The position numbers were made by a program, and so were the translations under genes. Source: Candidatus Solibacter usitatus (GTDB lineage: Bacteria > Acidobacteriota > Terriglobia > Bryobacterales > Bryobacteraceae). Taken from it: 47,971 bases of DNA. Location of the stretch: positions 1 to 47,971 of the forward strand of contig JACPNO010000005.1 in the NCBI GenBank assembly GCA_016185465.1. The letters are read 5' to 3'. The notes under the pieces were generated by a model. That model had not been told where the DNA came from. It searched no databases and saw only the letters and a program-made list of their open reading frames with translations. This document shows, in pieces, positions 1-7,573 of the stretch (within the stretch, counting starts at the first letter, position 1; each line of letters begins with the position of its first letter).

Positions 1-142
1 ACAGTTGGGAAAAAATGCTGCATACTCGATTCAAGCGGAAGTCTCCGATCCTTAAGATTGGTTCTTGTCAGGGAACCCAATCCCAAGTATCCGACTTCCG
101 CCCCCAATCTAATTTGGACAAGTGTGGTTTCAAACCCGCCCT
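1..142. other. non-coding left edge
   Basis: No convincing gene is seen between the window edge and the end of the methyltransferase gene. Short frames here have no recognisable protein character. No terminator hairpin with a T tract follows the methyltransferase stop. Confidence 0.4.
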
Positions 143-697
143 CTATTTCAACACTTGGAATTCGAAGACCAGCGCCTTACCGCGCACTACGAAACAAAGA
201 TAGTATTCCCAAAAGCGCCGGTAACGCGGGAAATGGTTCACCAGGAACTCGAAGCCCAGCCATTTCCAGAACGAGAGCAGCTTGACCCGCAGATGCTTCT
301 GGCGCAGACGCGCCTGCGAGTAGTAGCCGAAGCCGCCATGGTCCTCGCCAAAATAGCGAAAAGAAAAGCTGGTGAGGTGGTGCTTGTGGGTGGGATCGCA
401 GAACGAGCTGTGGTCGCTGTAGTGCGGAGTCTCGAGGCGGATGATGCCGCCGGGGCGCACGATGCGGTGGAATTCCTCGATTGTCGCGATCACGTCAGTC
501 AGATGCTCGATGACGTGGATGGCGCGCAGCTCATCGAAAGAATCATCGCGGAACGGATAAGGCAGCCGGTCGAGCTCGCACAGGACATCGGCGCGGCTGG
601 CGGGATTCCGGTCGATGCCAATCGAGCCGGGATACTTGTTGATCCCGCAGCCGACGTCGAGGATTCTCAGTTTTCGCGACTGATCAGGTTGAGGCAC
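143..697 (-). CDS. class I SAM-dependent methyltransferase
   Basis: A 184-residue protein of the small class I methyltransferase type (Methyltransf_11-like). Residues 11-20 carry the glycine-rich SAM-binding motif I (ILDVGCGINK), followed by an acidic residue at the end of strand beta-2 (GIDRNP). A later IHVIEHL segment is typical of methyltransferases acting on lipids, quinones or sugars. The substrate cannot be told from sequence. The start is a GTG at 697 inside the end of the upstream aminotransferase gene, giving a 31-bp overlap in a different frame, so the two are probably co-translated. The length is short for the family, but the core fold appears complete. The second half is rich in aromatic and basic residues. 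Confidence 0.8.
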   Translation of the reverse strand: MPQPDQSRKLRILDVGCGINKYPGSIGIDRNPASRADVLCELDRLPYPFRDDSFDELRAIHVIEHLTDVIATIEEFHRIVRPGGIIRLETPHYSDHSSFCDPTHKHHLTSFSFRYFGEDHGGFGYYSQARLRQKHLRVKLLSFWKWLGFEFLVNHFPRYRRFWEYYLCFVVRGKALVFEFQVLK

Positions 698-2025
698 TCT
701 TCGAGAACGTCCATGGCGAAATCCGCCTGGTCGCGCGTGATGGTGAGCGGCGGACTCAGCCGGATGCTGTTTTCACCGGCGCCCAAAATCAGCAGTCCTT
801 TCTCAAACGCCATTTGTACCAGCCGCTCGCGCTCGGCCGTGGCCCGTTCGCGGGTTTCCTTATTGCGCACCAGCTCCACGCCCAGCATCAGGCCCAGGCC
901 GCGCACATCGCCCACCAGCGGGAATTTTTTTTTCCACTCACGCAGACGATCCATCATATACGCGCCGACGCTGCGCGAATTTTCGATCAGCTCGTTTTCG
1001 AGCAATTCCAGCGTCACCAGACCCGCGGCGCAGGCCACGGGATTGCCGCCAAAAGTCGACGCATGCGCCCCCGGAGGCCACGACATCAACTCCGCGCGCG
1101 CGACCGTAGCGCCCAGCGGAAGGCCGCTCGCAATTCCCTTAGCCACCGCCAAAATATCCGGCGCGGCGTGGAAGTGCTCCGCCGCCCACAGTTTGCCGGA
1201 GCGGCCCATCCCGGATTGCACTTCGTCGAAAATGAGCAGCATACCAAAACGTTTGGCGATGCGCGCCAGCTCATCCATGAATTTCTGCGGCGGAACGATG
1301 TATCCGCCCTCACCCTGCACAGGCTCAAGCACGATGGCGGCGACTTCGTCGGCGGGGGCAATGGTTTTGACCAACTGCTCTTCGATCACCTTGGCGCACT
1401 CGACGCCGCACGTGTCGGGCGTCTTGCCGTAGGCGCAGCGATAACAGTAAGCGTAGGGAATGTGAAACACGCCGGGCATGAGCGGGCCGAACCCGCGGCG
1501 CTGAACGTACTTGCTGGCGGTAAGCGCGAGACTCCCCATGGTGCGGCCGTGGAATGCGCCGGTGAAGGCGATGAACTTATCGCGGCCGGTGGAGTAACGC
1601 GCCAGCTTGAGCGCCGCTTCCATGGCCTCGGTGCCGGAGTTGCCGAAGTACACGCGCCGCTCGAAGCCGCCAGGGGCAAGCTTAGCCAGCTTTTCGGCGA
1701 GAGCCACCATGTTCTCGTAATAGAAATCCGTGCCCGACATGTGGATGAGTTTCGCGGCCTGCTTCTGGATCGCGTCCACCACTTGGGGATGGCAGTGGCC
1801 GGTGGCAACTACGGCGATGCCGGCGTTGAAATCCAGAAAGCGATTGCCATCGACGTCTTCGACCATCGCGCCGTAGCCGCGTTCAGCAACAAGCGGATAG
1901 CCGCGCGTGTAGGAGGGAGATAGTACTTTGCGATCGCGTTCGATAATTTGCTGGGCGCGCGGGCCAGGCACGGGTCCGCGGAGTTGTGGCAGGTCGGGAC
2001 GTGCGACGTCCACCAATGTCTTCAT
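667..2025 (-). CDS. class III PLP-dependent aminotransferase (acetylornithine/4-aminobutyrate aminotransferase family)
   Basis: A 452-residue PLP enzyme of aminotransferase class III. It shows GNSGTE (128-133) for phosphate binding, the FHGRTMG segment near 159, Asp268 in IFDEVQ for the pyridine nitrogen, and the Schiff-base lysine at 296 (AVAKGIASG). Enzymes with this plan move an amino group from 4-aminobutyrate, acetylornithine or similar omega-amines to 2-oxoglutarate; some relatives are broad amino-acid racemases, so the substrate is left open. Residues 194-210 hold four cysteines (C194, C197, C206, C210), an insert seen in one branch of the family. The ATG at 2025 is preceded by AGGAG seven bases upstream, a good ribosome site. 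The methyltransferase gene overlaps its 3' end. Confidence 0.88.
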   Translation of the reverse strand: MKTLVDVARPDLPQLRGPVPGPRAQQIIERDRKVLSPSYTRGYPLVAERGYGAMVEDVDGNRFLDFNAGIAVVATGHCHPQVVDAIQKQAAKLIHMSGTDFYYENMVALAEKLAKLAPGGFERRVYFGNSGTEAMEAALKLARYSTGRDKFIAFTGAFHGRTMGSLALTASKYVQRRGFGPLMPGVFHIPYAYCYRCAYGKTPDTCGVECAKVIEEQLVKTIAPADEVAAIVLEPVQGEGGYIVPPQKFMDELARIAKRFGMLLIFDEVQSGMGRSGKLWAAEHFHAAPDILAVAKGIASGLPLGATVARAELMSWPPGAHASTFGGNPVACAAGLVTLELLENELIENSRSVGAYMMDRLREWKKKFPLVGDVRGLGLMLGVELVRNKETRERATAERERLVQMAFEKGLLILGAGENSIRLSPPLTITRDQADFAMDVLEECLNLISREN

Positions 2026-2162
2026 ATGATTTCTCCTTTTCTTTCCGACTTACGGGATAACTAGGGTTACAGGCGGGGAATTAGTCGGAACCGAAGAGAC
2101 TGGGACGGGCTGAGGATGGCCTGCACATCACTACTATCTTACTCCAATTGGGAAGGCCTGGA

Positions 2163-2885
2163 CTACTTGAAGACGTTCTTCTCGGGAACCCCGAAGTTAG
2201 GGGCTCTGGGCGCGCAGGTATCGATCGATCGTAAGACGATGTTGTCTCCTTCGCCAATGGCCTGTCCGGAAATAATGTACGGGCGATATTGCTCCTTCGG
2301 CGTGTGGTTGTCCAGATATTTTTTGACGAATGGGGAGCAGTTGACCATCAGCGCTGTTTTGTCATCGGTCCACCAAACCGCTTTGAAGCTGAAGGGGCGG
2401 CCGCTTACGGCTACACCGGAAATGATCGAGTACGATCCATCTTTGCTGGTCGCGATGGTTTTGAATTCATCGACCTTGTATACGAGCCAGCGGCTTGTCT
2501 GTCCCTCATCGAGAAACTTGCAAGCCTCGGCATCGCAGGTCCGGTCGACGCGATAAACGTTAATGGTAACGGGCTGGCTGGAAACGTTCTTGTATTCGAC
2601 CGAAATCTTGCCCGACACCGGCGTGTATTTCTGCGTTGCGCCAAGGGAAGTAGCGATGGCTTCGTGGATGCCGCCGGTCAGCTCGGTGGCCTGGACGCAG
2701 TTAGTGGTGCAGGGCGGTGACTGCACGGCTTTCCAACCAATTTCCGTCGCTTCGGAAGCGTCGATTGTCATGCGGTAAGCCTCGTTGGGTTTCAGCACAA
2801 CGCTCGATTTGATCGGAACCTGTACAACTGCTCCATAAACGGCGCCAGCGCAAAAGATAAAACCAGGCAGAATTGAGTAGCGCAT
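2163..2885 (-). CDS. secreted protein of unknown function
   Basis: A 240-residue protein with a short hydrophobic N-terminus ending near AVYGA, read as a Sec signal peptide, so it is probably periplasmic or outside the cell. The mature part is beta-rich and carries two close cysteine pairs (CTTNC near 58-62 and CDAEAC near 112-117) that could form disulfides. I do not recognise a family. The gene begins 2 bp after the alpha/beta hydrolase stop, so it is the last gene of an operon with that hydrolase and the cNMP/DUF1003 protein. Confidence 0.65.
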   Translation of the reverse strand: MRYSILPGFIFCAGAVYGAVVQVPIKSSVVLKPNEAYRMTIDASEATEIGWKAVQSPPCTTNCVQATELTGGIHEAIATSLGATQKYTPVSGKISVEYKNVSSQPVTINVYRVDRTCDAEACKFLDEGQTSRWLVYKVDEFKTIATSKDGSYSIISGVAVSGRPFSFKAVWWTDDKTALMVNCSPFVKKYLDNHTPKEQYRPYIISGQAIGEGDNIVLRSIDTCAPRAPNFGVPEKNVFK

Positions 2886-2887
2886 AT

Positions 2888-3727
2888 TTAGTTACCCAAA
2901 AATTCCACCAGCTTGGGGATCACCTGGCCGGGCGCTTCGTCGATGAGCCAGTGCCCGGAGCCGCGCACCACCACGCCTTCCACCTTCTTGGCGACCAGCC
3001 GGCCCTGTTGAATCAGGAAATCGCCGGAGGCTTTTTCGCCAGTTAGCACCAGCATCGGCATCGCCAGGGGCTTTTGCGCCAGGCGGGCAAAATCCTCGGC
3101 GTCCTTTTCAAACGCGCGAAAGTATTCGAAGCCAGCGCGCATGCCGCCGGGACGGGCGTACGCCTTGGCATAAATGCGGCGGTCGCGTTCAGAGACGGAA
3201 TGCTTGGGGTTGGCGGCAAAATCGTTCCAGAAATGCTCGAAGTAGATGCGCTCGCGGCCCTTGACCAGCGCGAGCGGCGTCTTGCCATAAAAATGAAAGT
3301 GCCACAGATCGCGCATCAGCCACACGTCGCGCCACTTTCCGATGCCCGGCAGGAAGGCGTCGAGCAGCGCGATACGCTCTACTTCGTTTGGATATTGCGC
3401 CGCGCAAGCATACGCCACCATCAGCCCGATGTCGTGACCGGCGATGCGAATGCGTTCGTAGCCCAGTTTGCGAACCAGCGCGTGGATGTCTTGCGCCATC
3501 TCGACCTTGGTGTAGCCCGCCGCCGGCGTGGACGATTGACCGGCTCCGCGCAAATCGACGGCAATCACGGTGTGAGTGGCCGCAAGCTGCGGGATCAGCG
3601 GGCGCCACATGTGGCTGGTTTGCGCGTAGCCATGCAGGAGCACCACCGGGTCGCCCGAGCCCGCCGCGAGATAGTGCAGCCGTACGCCGTTCACATTGGC
3701 GAAGTGGCTTTGGATGACAGGTTTCAT
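2888..3727 (-). CDS. alpha/beta hydrolase, epoxide hydrolase-like
   Basis: A 279-residue alpha/beta hydrolase. The oxyanion HG motif is at 32-33 (LLHGYAQ). The nucleophile elbow is GHDIG with Asp99, and the catalytic histidine is probably His259 (GSGHWLIDE). An aspartate nucleophile is the mark of epoxide hydrolases, haloalkane dehalogenases and fluoroacetate dehalogenases rather than of esterases. The region from about 130 to 215 is the variable cap domain that sets substrate choice. No signal peptide is seen, so it should be cytoplasmic. The start overlaps the stop of the upstream cNMP/DUF1003 gene in an ATGA junction, indicating translational coupling. The natural substrate is unknown. Confidence 0.85.
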   Translation of the reverse strand: MKPVIQSHFANVNGVRLHYLAAGSGDPVVLLHGYAQTSHMWRPLIPQLAATHTVIAVDLRGAGQSSTPAAGYTKVEMAQDIHALVRKLGYERIRIAGHDIGLMVAYACAAQYPNEVERIALLDAFLPGIGKWRDVWLMRDLWHFHFYGKTPLALVKGRERIYFEHFWNDFAANPKHSVSERDRRIYAKAYARPGGMRAGFEYFRAFEKDAEDFARLAQKPLAMPMLVLTGEKASGDFLIQQGRLVAKKVEGVVVRGSGHWLIDEAPGQVIPKLVEFLGN

Positions 3728-4572
3728 GAGGCCGCGCCGTCGAAGGATCTTTTCCGCAGCAAACTCCCGACGTCGTCGATTTTTTCATCCAGCATGTTCA
3801 GCTTGCGGGCCAGATTCTGAATTTCGGATTCGGCACGGCGATTCACGTCATAATCGAGCTCGCCGCGCAGGCGGTCCTTCGTGTCCTGGCGATTTTGGCT
3901 CATCATGATTACCGGAGCCTGGATGGCCGCCAGCATGGAGAGAAACAGATTGAGCAGAATAAAAGGATAGGGATCCCACGCGTGTTTGTTCAGCGCGACG
4001 TTGATCGTGGTGTAGACCACCAGCAGAATTCCGAATGAAATAATAAAAGCCCACGATCCGCCAAAGCGGGCGACTTCGTCGGCGACACGCTCTCCCACGG
4101 TGGCTTCCTTTTCGATCACTTCATTCGGATTGCGATTGGCGCGAACCCGCACTAATTCCTGCGAGGCGTGAAACTGGCGGCCCAGGGTCCTGAGCAGATC
4201 CATTCCCGCGTGCGGCTTGCGCTGGATGAGAACGGCAATGTCATCCTGGGAGACTTCGATGCAAGTAGTCTCCTCGAGCGCAATCGCAGCGGTTTGATGG
4301 GGCGTCTGCTCGAGCATGGAAGCAAACCCGAAGAACTCGCCTTCGGCGGGCTCATCGACAATCACCTCTTGCTGGTCTTCGTCCACCGTTGTCACGCGGA
4401 CTCTTCCGGAGACCATGACATAGGCTAGCCCGCCCGGATCTCCGATCTTGTAAATGCGTTCTCTCGATGCAAATGTCTTGAGTTCGACCTGGCCCGCCAG
4501 CACGGCCGCTTCATCGTCGTCCAGCAAAGCAAAAAGGGAAACATTTTTTAAGACTTCCGGGTTGCACGTCAC
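3724..4572 (-). CDS. cyclic-nucleotide-binding-fold / DUF1003 membrane protein
   Basis: A 282-residue protein with an N-terminal cNMP-binding beta-roll (about 8-130) joined to a DUF1003 domain (about 150-275) with two membrane helices (about 173-193 and 202-224) and a coiled, charged tail. The phosphate-binding cassette is degenerate. After GEFFG the expected Glu is replaced by Phe, and the position of the phosphate-binding Arg is Gln (PHQTAA), so binding of cAMP or cGMP is doubtful. DUF1003 proteins are inner-membrane proteins of unclear role. The start is a GTG at 4572 preceded by AAGGAG six bases upstream. It heads a three-gene operon with the hydrolase and a secreted protein. Confidence 0.82.
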   Translation of the reverse strand: MTCNPEVLKNVSLFALLDDDEAAVLAGQVELKTFASRERIYKIGDPGGLAYVMVSGRVRVTTVDEDQQEVIVDEPAEGEFFGFASMLEQTPHQTAAIALEETTCIEVSQDDIAVLIQRKPHAGMDLLRTLGRQFHASQELVRVRANRNPNEVIEKEATVGERVADEVARFGGSWAFIISFGILLVVYTTINVALNKHAWDPYPFILLNLFLSMLAAIQAPVIMMSQNRQDTKDRLRGELDYDVNRRAESEIQNLARKLNMLDEKIDDVGSLLRKRSFDGAAS

Positions 4573-4623
4573 GGGTGACTCCTTTTCAACAGAAAGTAGA
4601 TCCTACCAGAACCGTTTGAACGC

Positions 4624-5433
4624 TTAATGAACAGGACGATAGAGATCGGGGAAATCGAGAGAAAACCCCACCTGGGCGCCAACCCTTGGGCTGGCGACGT
4701 ACTTGCCTCCGAGCAATCCGAAATCCAGGGCCATGCCCCGGCGAAGCGCGAATTGGCCGCCGATCATGGCTTGCAGCTGGCTCCTGCCCAGGCTCCCCCG
4801 GCTGGAAAACGCGCCGTAGACCTCGACGCCGAGCGTGAGACGCGCATTGAAATCGTGAAGAGCCGAGAGGCCGCCCGTGAAAACATGTCCGTGGCTGGAT
4901 TGAATGCCGAGCGCGCCGGTAGAGGTGTTGCCGGCAAGCACGTAGCCGAGATTGGAGTTGATGCGGGTGTGGCTGGTAATCGGCTTTTGCGCGATGACGG
5001 TGAACACGTAGTCGACCAATCCGGAGCCGAGCTGTTGGCGGGCATCTCCCGTGGGAAATTCGATGTACAGGCTGGCGGATAGCGCGGGAACGCGGGAGCT
5101 TGAGGATGCTTTGTGGAAGTTCCACTTCACGCCCAGGTTGACGTCGCCGGCGCCGTGGGAATCCGGCGTTTCCAGGAGACGGAAGATGGCGAGATAGGGA
5201 AAATCGAGATCCAGCTCCAGATTGTGCGGCAGACCGTAGTTCAGTTTGTAGTTGGTGGTGTTCTGGCGGATGTTGGGATCTTGATGCTGCAGGGCGTCAA
5301 ATTCATTGAAGAACTCAAAGTGGAATTTGCCGCGCGCGGTGACGGCGGGATCGTCCGTGTAGAACGGAAGTTGGGCGGCAAGGGGCGCCGCGAGGCACGC
5401 GCAGAGAGCCAGCAGTTTCGCCGGTAAGGGCAT
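4624..5433 (-). CDS. outer-membrane transporter-like beta-barrel protein (phenol MetA-type)
   Basis: A 269-residue protein with a Sec signal peptide (MPLPAKLLALCACLAAPLAA) followed by FYTDDP and a series of amphipathic strands alternating polar and aromatic residues. It ends FSLDFPDLYRPVH, which suits a small outer-membrane barrel. It resembles the family called MetA-pathway of phenol degradation, often annotated simply as transporter; the transported compound is not known. The frame is open upstream to 5688, but that extension is arginine-rich and antisense-like. I therefore use the ATG at 5433, directly in front of the signal peptide. It lies downstream of the DUF4126 gene on the same strand. 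Confidence 0.7.
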   Translation of the reverse strand: MPLPAKLLALCACLAAPLAAQLPFYTDDPAVTARGKFHFEFFNEFDALQHQDPNIRQNTTNYKLNYGLPHNLELDLDFPYLAIFRLLETPDSHGAGDVNLGVKWNFHKASSSSRVPALSASLYIEFPTGDARQQLGSGLVDYVFTVIAQKPITSHTRINSNLGYVLAGNTSTGALGIQSSHGHVFTGGLSALHDFNARLTLGVEVYGAFSSRGSLGRSQLQAMIGGQFALRRGMALDFGLLGGKYVASPRVGAQVGFSLDFPDLYRPVH

Positions 5434-5489
5434 GGAACGAGAGGTTCCAGGATAACCGGATACGGTTACAATTGTGTTTCTGGCCGGGC

Positions 5490-5948
5490 CTAGCGGGAGA
5501 CGATCCAAAACGCGCCGCAGACGGCGATGGCGTCTTCGAGCAGCGCGATGGGAAAATCTTTGCCCGCGGCTTTTGCCGCGCGCGAGCGGAATTCGTAACC
5601 GCCCAGCGTTCCCGCGATTGCGCCCAGCACTCCAGCGACCAGGCCGCCGGCGAGCGCGCCGCTGGACGCAGCGAGCGCGGCTCCACACAGCGCGCCCACG
5701 ACAATACGCGCGATGAACCCCGGCGGCGCTTTGCGGCTGGGCGCTTGCGGCAGCTTGTCATAAATCAACTCGCCGAGGGCGAGCGCGCTGAGGATGTACG
5801 GCGTGATGGCCGCGCCGAGAAATGCAAGCCCGGTGTTTTCCAAATGCAGCCAGCCCAGGCGGGCGGCCCAACTGACGGCTGCGGGGGCGGTGAGCGAACG
5901 CAGCCCGCCGATTACGCCGATCAGAAAGGCTAAGAGGTAGAGAGACAT
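5490..5948 (-). CDS. DUF4126 family membrane protein
   Basis: A 152-residue, strongly hydrophobic protein with about four membrane segments (near 1-20, 40-60, 78-115 and 138-150) and the GLRSLTAPA motif at the N-terminus typical of DUF4126 proteins. The glycine/alanine-rich helices around 82-116 pack like small integral membrane proteins. Function is unknown. It sits alone between the REP-like repeat and the outer-membrane protein gene, with about 56 bp to the latter, so they may share a transcript. Confidence 0.78.
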   Translation of the reverse strand: MSLYLLAFLIGVIGGLRSLTAPAAVSWAARLGWLHLENTGLAFLGAAITPYILSALALGELIYDKLPQAPSRKAPPGFIARIVVGALCGAALAASSGALAGGLVAGVLGAIAGTLGGYEFRSRAAKAAGKDFPIALLEDAIAVCGAFWIVSR

Positions 5949-6019
5949 TGATTTCTCATTTCATCACCGCTTCAGGACACCGCATAAACGCCAGACAATT
6001 CTATCGAAGCTGGAAGGAA

Positions 6020-6110
6020 AAAACCGGGGACGGCCATTGAGCGCTGTGATGTAACGAGAGGCGCTCTGGAAACATGTAGACCGTCCCCGGTTTTGACCGT
6101 CCCCGGTTTT
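6020..6110. repeat. REP/REPIN-like inverted repeat element
   Basis: The 14-mer AAAACCGGGGACGG at 6020-6033 is matched by its exact reverse complement twice in tandem, at 6081-6094 and 6097-6110. Between them is a second nested stem (GAGCGC at 6039-6044 with GCGCTC at 6061-6066). The whole behaves as a long palindrome with a duplicated right arm. Such GC-rich nested palindromes are typical of REP elements spread by REP-associated tyrosine transposases; none of these transposases is in the window. The right arm supplies part of the promoter of the next gene. Confidence 0.72.
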
Positions 6111-6123
6111 GGCGACGTATAAT
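6093..6123 (+). promoter_or_regulatory. promoter of the secreted protein gene at 6131
   Basis: A consensus TATAAT at 6118-6123 lies seven bases before the ATG at 6131. A -35-like TTGACC at 6093-6098 is formed at the junction of the two right-arm copies of the REP-like repeat. The spacer is 19 bp, longer than ideal. If used, transcription would start at or next to the ATG, giving a leaderless message. Confidence 0.5.
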
Positions 6124-6130
6124 TGGCATT

Positions 6131-6862
6131 ATGCACCGCGGCATCTTGACACTCGCGTGTTTGGCGGTTGGTTTGCTGCACGGGCAAATTACCAGAACCG
6201 TCAAGCCGCTGAATACGCCGCGAGGGACCGTGCCCAGAGCTGCCGTTGCAGCCTATCCGGCGCGCGTCCAAGGCGATACTTTCGATATCGGAGCGGAGTA
6301 TCTGGCGCATACCTTCAAGGGCGCGGGCCAGGAATTCTTTACGCCGCATTATCTGGTGGTGGAAGTGGCGTTCTATCCCGCTCCGGGCGCGCAGGTGGAG
6401 TTCGCAGCCAGCCGCTTCACTTTGCACCTCAACGGCAAGCGCGGCATCGAGCCGCAACCACCCGGGTTCGTTGCCGCGGATCTGAAGTATCCGGATTGGG
6501 AAGAGCGCCGCGGCATCGAAGCGTCGGTAGACACGCTGGACGCTAACGGCAATCGGGGGCCCGGCGTAAGCATCGGACGTCCACAGATCGAACCGCGTTT
6601 TCCGGGCGACCCGCGGCCCGGTCAATCGCGAATTCCGCCGCTTCCCAGAGCCCCAGACCCGCGGGAGAGCGCCGGGATCGAGCACCAGCCGCAAGCGAGC
6701 GCCGACGAAGTCGCCGTGGATGCCGCGTTGGTCGAAGACCCAACTAAGAGTCCAGCCAGCGGCTACATTTACTTCCCTTACGGCGGAAAACTGAAGTCGG
6801 TCCGTTCGATCGAATTGCACTATCAGCAGGGCGAGCGGAGTTTGGTTATGCGGTTGATGTAA
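6131..6862 (+). CDS. secreted protein of unknown function
   Basis: A 243-residue protein with a clear Sec signal peptide (hydrophobic stretch about 4-18, cleavage near HGQ). The mature N-terminal half has beta-rich hydrophobic strands (HYLVVEVAFYP, SRFTLHLNG). A proline-rich low-complexity middle (about 145-190) is followed by a short structured end (GYIYFPYGGKLKSVRSIELHY). I do not recognise a family. TATAAT seven bases before the start suggests a leaderless transcript, with the upstream repeat supplying the -35. Its TAA stop directly abuts the stop of the convergent glycosylase gene with no base between. Confidence 0.68.
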   Translation: MHRGILTLACLAVGLLHGQITRTVKPLNTPRGTVPRAAVAAYPARVQGDTFDIGAEYLAHTFKGAGQEFFTPHYLVVEVAFYPAPGAQVEFAASRFTLHLNGKRGIEPQPPGFVAADLKYPDWEERRGIEASVDTLDANGNRGPGVSIGRPQIEPRFPGDPRPGQSRIPPLPRAPDPRESAGIEHQPQASADEVAVDAALVEDPTKSPASGYIYFPYGGKLKSVRSIELHYQQGERSLVMRLM

Positions 6863-7570
6863 TCAAGACGCAGGTCGGGGACCTGCGCCACTTGCGCGGC
6901 GGAAGACATCGGCTAGCATTTTCTCGGTCAATTTTCCCGTGGACGTGTTTTGCTGACTGGGATGGTAGGACGCGATTAGCTTTGGCTGTGTTCCTCCGAA
7001 GTCGTATTCCAAATTGTGCCCGAAGCGAAACGGCGCGCGGGTGGCGATCACGCCGCGATCCCGCAGAATTGCGAGATAGCCGTCGAAGGCGATTTTGCCC
7101 AGCGCCACCACTACGCGCAGATCCGGCAGCAGGTCGAGTTCGCGCTCGAGATATCCGCGGCACCGGCTAATTTCGGCGGTCGCGGGCTTATTATCCGGCG
7201 GCGCGCAGCGCACCACGGCGGTGATGTACGCGCCGGTCAGAGTCAGTCCGTCGCCGCGCGACAAACTTTCGGCTTGTGAGGCAAAGCCGGTCTGGTGCAG
7301 CACGCGGTACAAAATTTCCCCGGACTTGTCGCCGGTGAAGGGCCTGCCGGTCCGATTGGATCCGTGCGCTCCCGGCGCGAGACCGACGATGAGCACACGC
7401 GCCGCCGGATCGCCGAACGCGGGCACGGGCTTGGCCCAATAGTCCCAATCACGGTAGGCGCGCCGTTTGACGCGGGCGATTTCAGCGATATAGCGGACCA
7501 GCCGCGGGCACTTGCGGCAGGCGACGACTTCTTTCTGCAAGACCGTCAAGCTGGCGCTGCTACAATTCAC
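6863..7570 (-). CDS. uracil-DNA glycosylase, family 5 (UdgB type)
   Basis: A 235-residue iron-sulfur uracil-DNA glycosylase that removes uracil and other deaminated bases from DNA as the first step of base excision repair. The active-site motif GLAPGAHGSN lies at 63-72 and the second motif HPSQQN at 203-208. Cysteines at 18, 21, 122 and 137 fit the four ligands of the [4Fe-4S] cluster. An Ala in the first motif in place of the acidic residue of family 1 is the family-5 hallmark. The start used is a GTG at 7570, three bases from the divergent SDR start. Two in-frame TTG codons just downstream are alternatives. A perfect 8-bp palindrome lies in its last codons. Confidence 0.88.
   Translation of the reverse strand: MNCSSASLTVLQKEVVACRKCPRLVRYIAEIARVKRRAYRDWDYWAKPVPAFGDPAARVLIVGLAPGAHGSNRTGRPFTGDKSGEILYRVLHQTGFASQAESLSRGDGLTLTGAYITAVVRCAPPDNKPATAEISRCRGYLERELDLLPDLRVVVALGKIAFDGYLAILRDRGVIATRAPFRFGHNLEYDFGGTQPKLIASYHPSQQNTSTGKLTEKMLADVFRRASGAGPRPAS
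6869..6887. repeat. perfect 8-bp hairpin at a convergent gene junction
   Basis: CGCAGGTC and its exact reverse complement GACCTGCG flank a GGG loop, within the last codons of the glycosylase gene and just after the stop of the opposing gene. It lacks a T tract on either strand. It may slow or end transcription from both sides, or be a short palindromic repeat; a related GGGG-CAGGT-CCCC hairpin occurs at 47906-47918. Confidence 0.45.
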
Positions 7571-7573
7571 AGA

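Noticed and set aside
122-1432. Long open frame (436 codons) on the plus strand opposite the aminotransferase and methyltransferase
   Set aside because: Arginine/serine-rich translation with no motif, fully antisense to two well-conserved enzymes; a shadow of GC-rich third positions.
6869-6887. Intrinsic terminator
   Set aside because: The hairpin is perfect but there is no T tract on either strand, so it is listed only as a palindrome.
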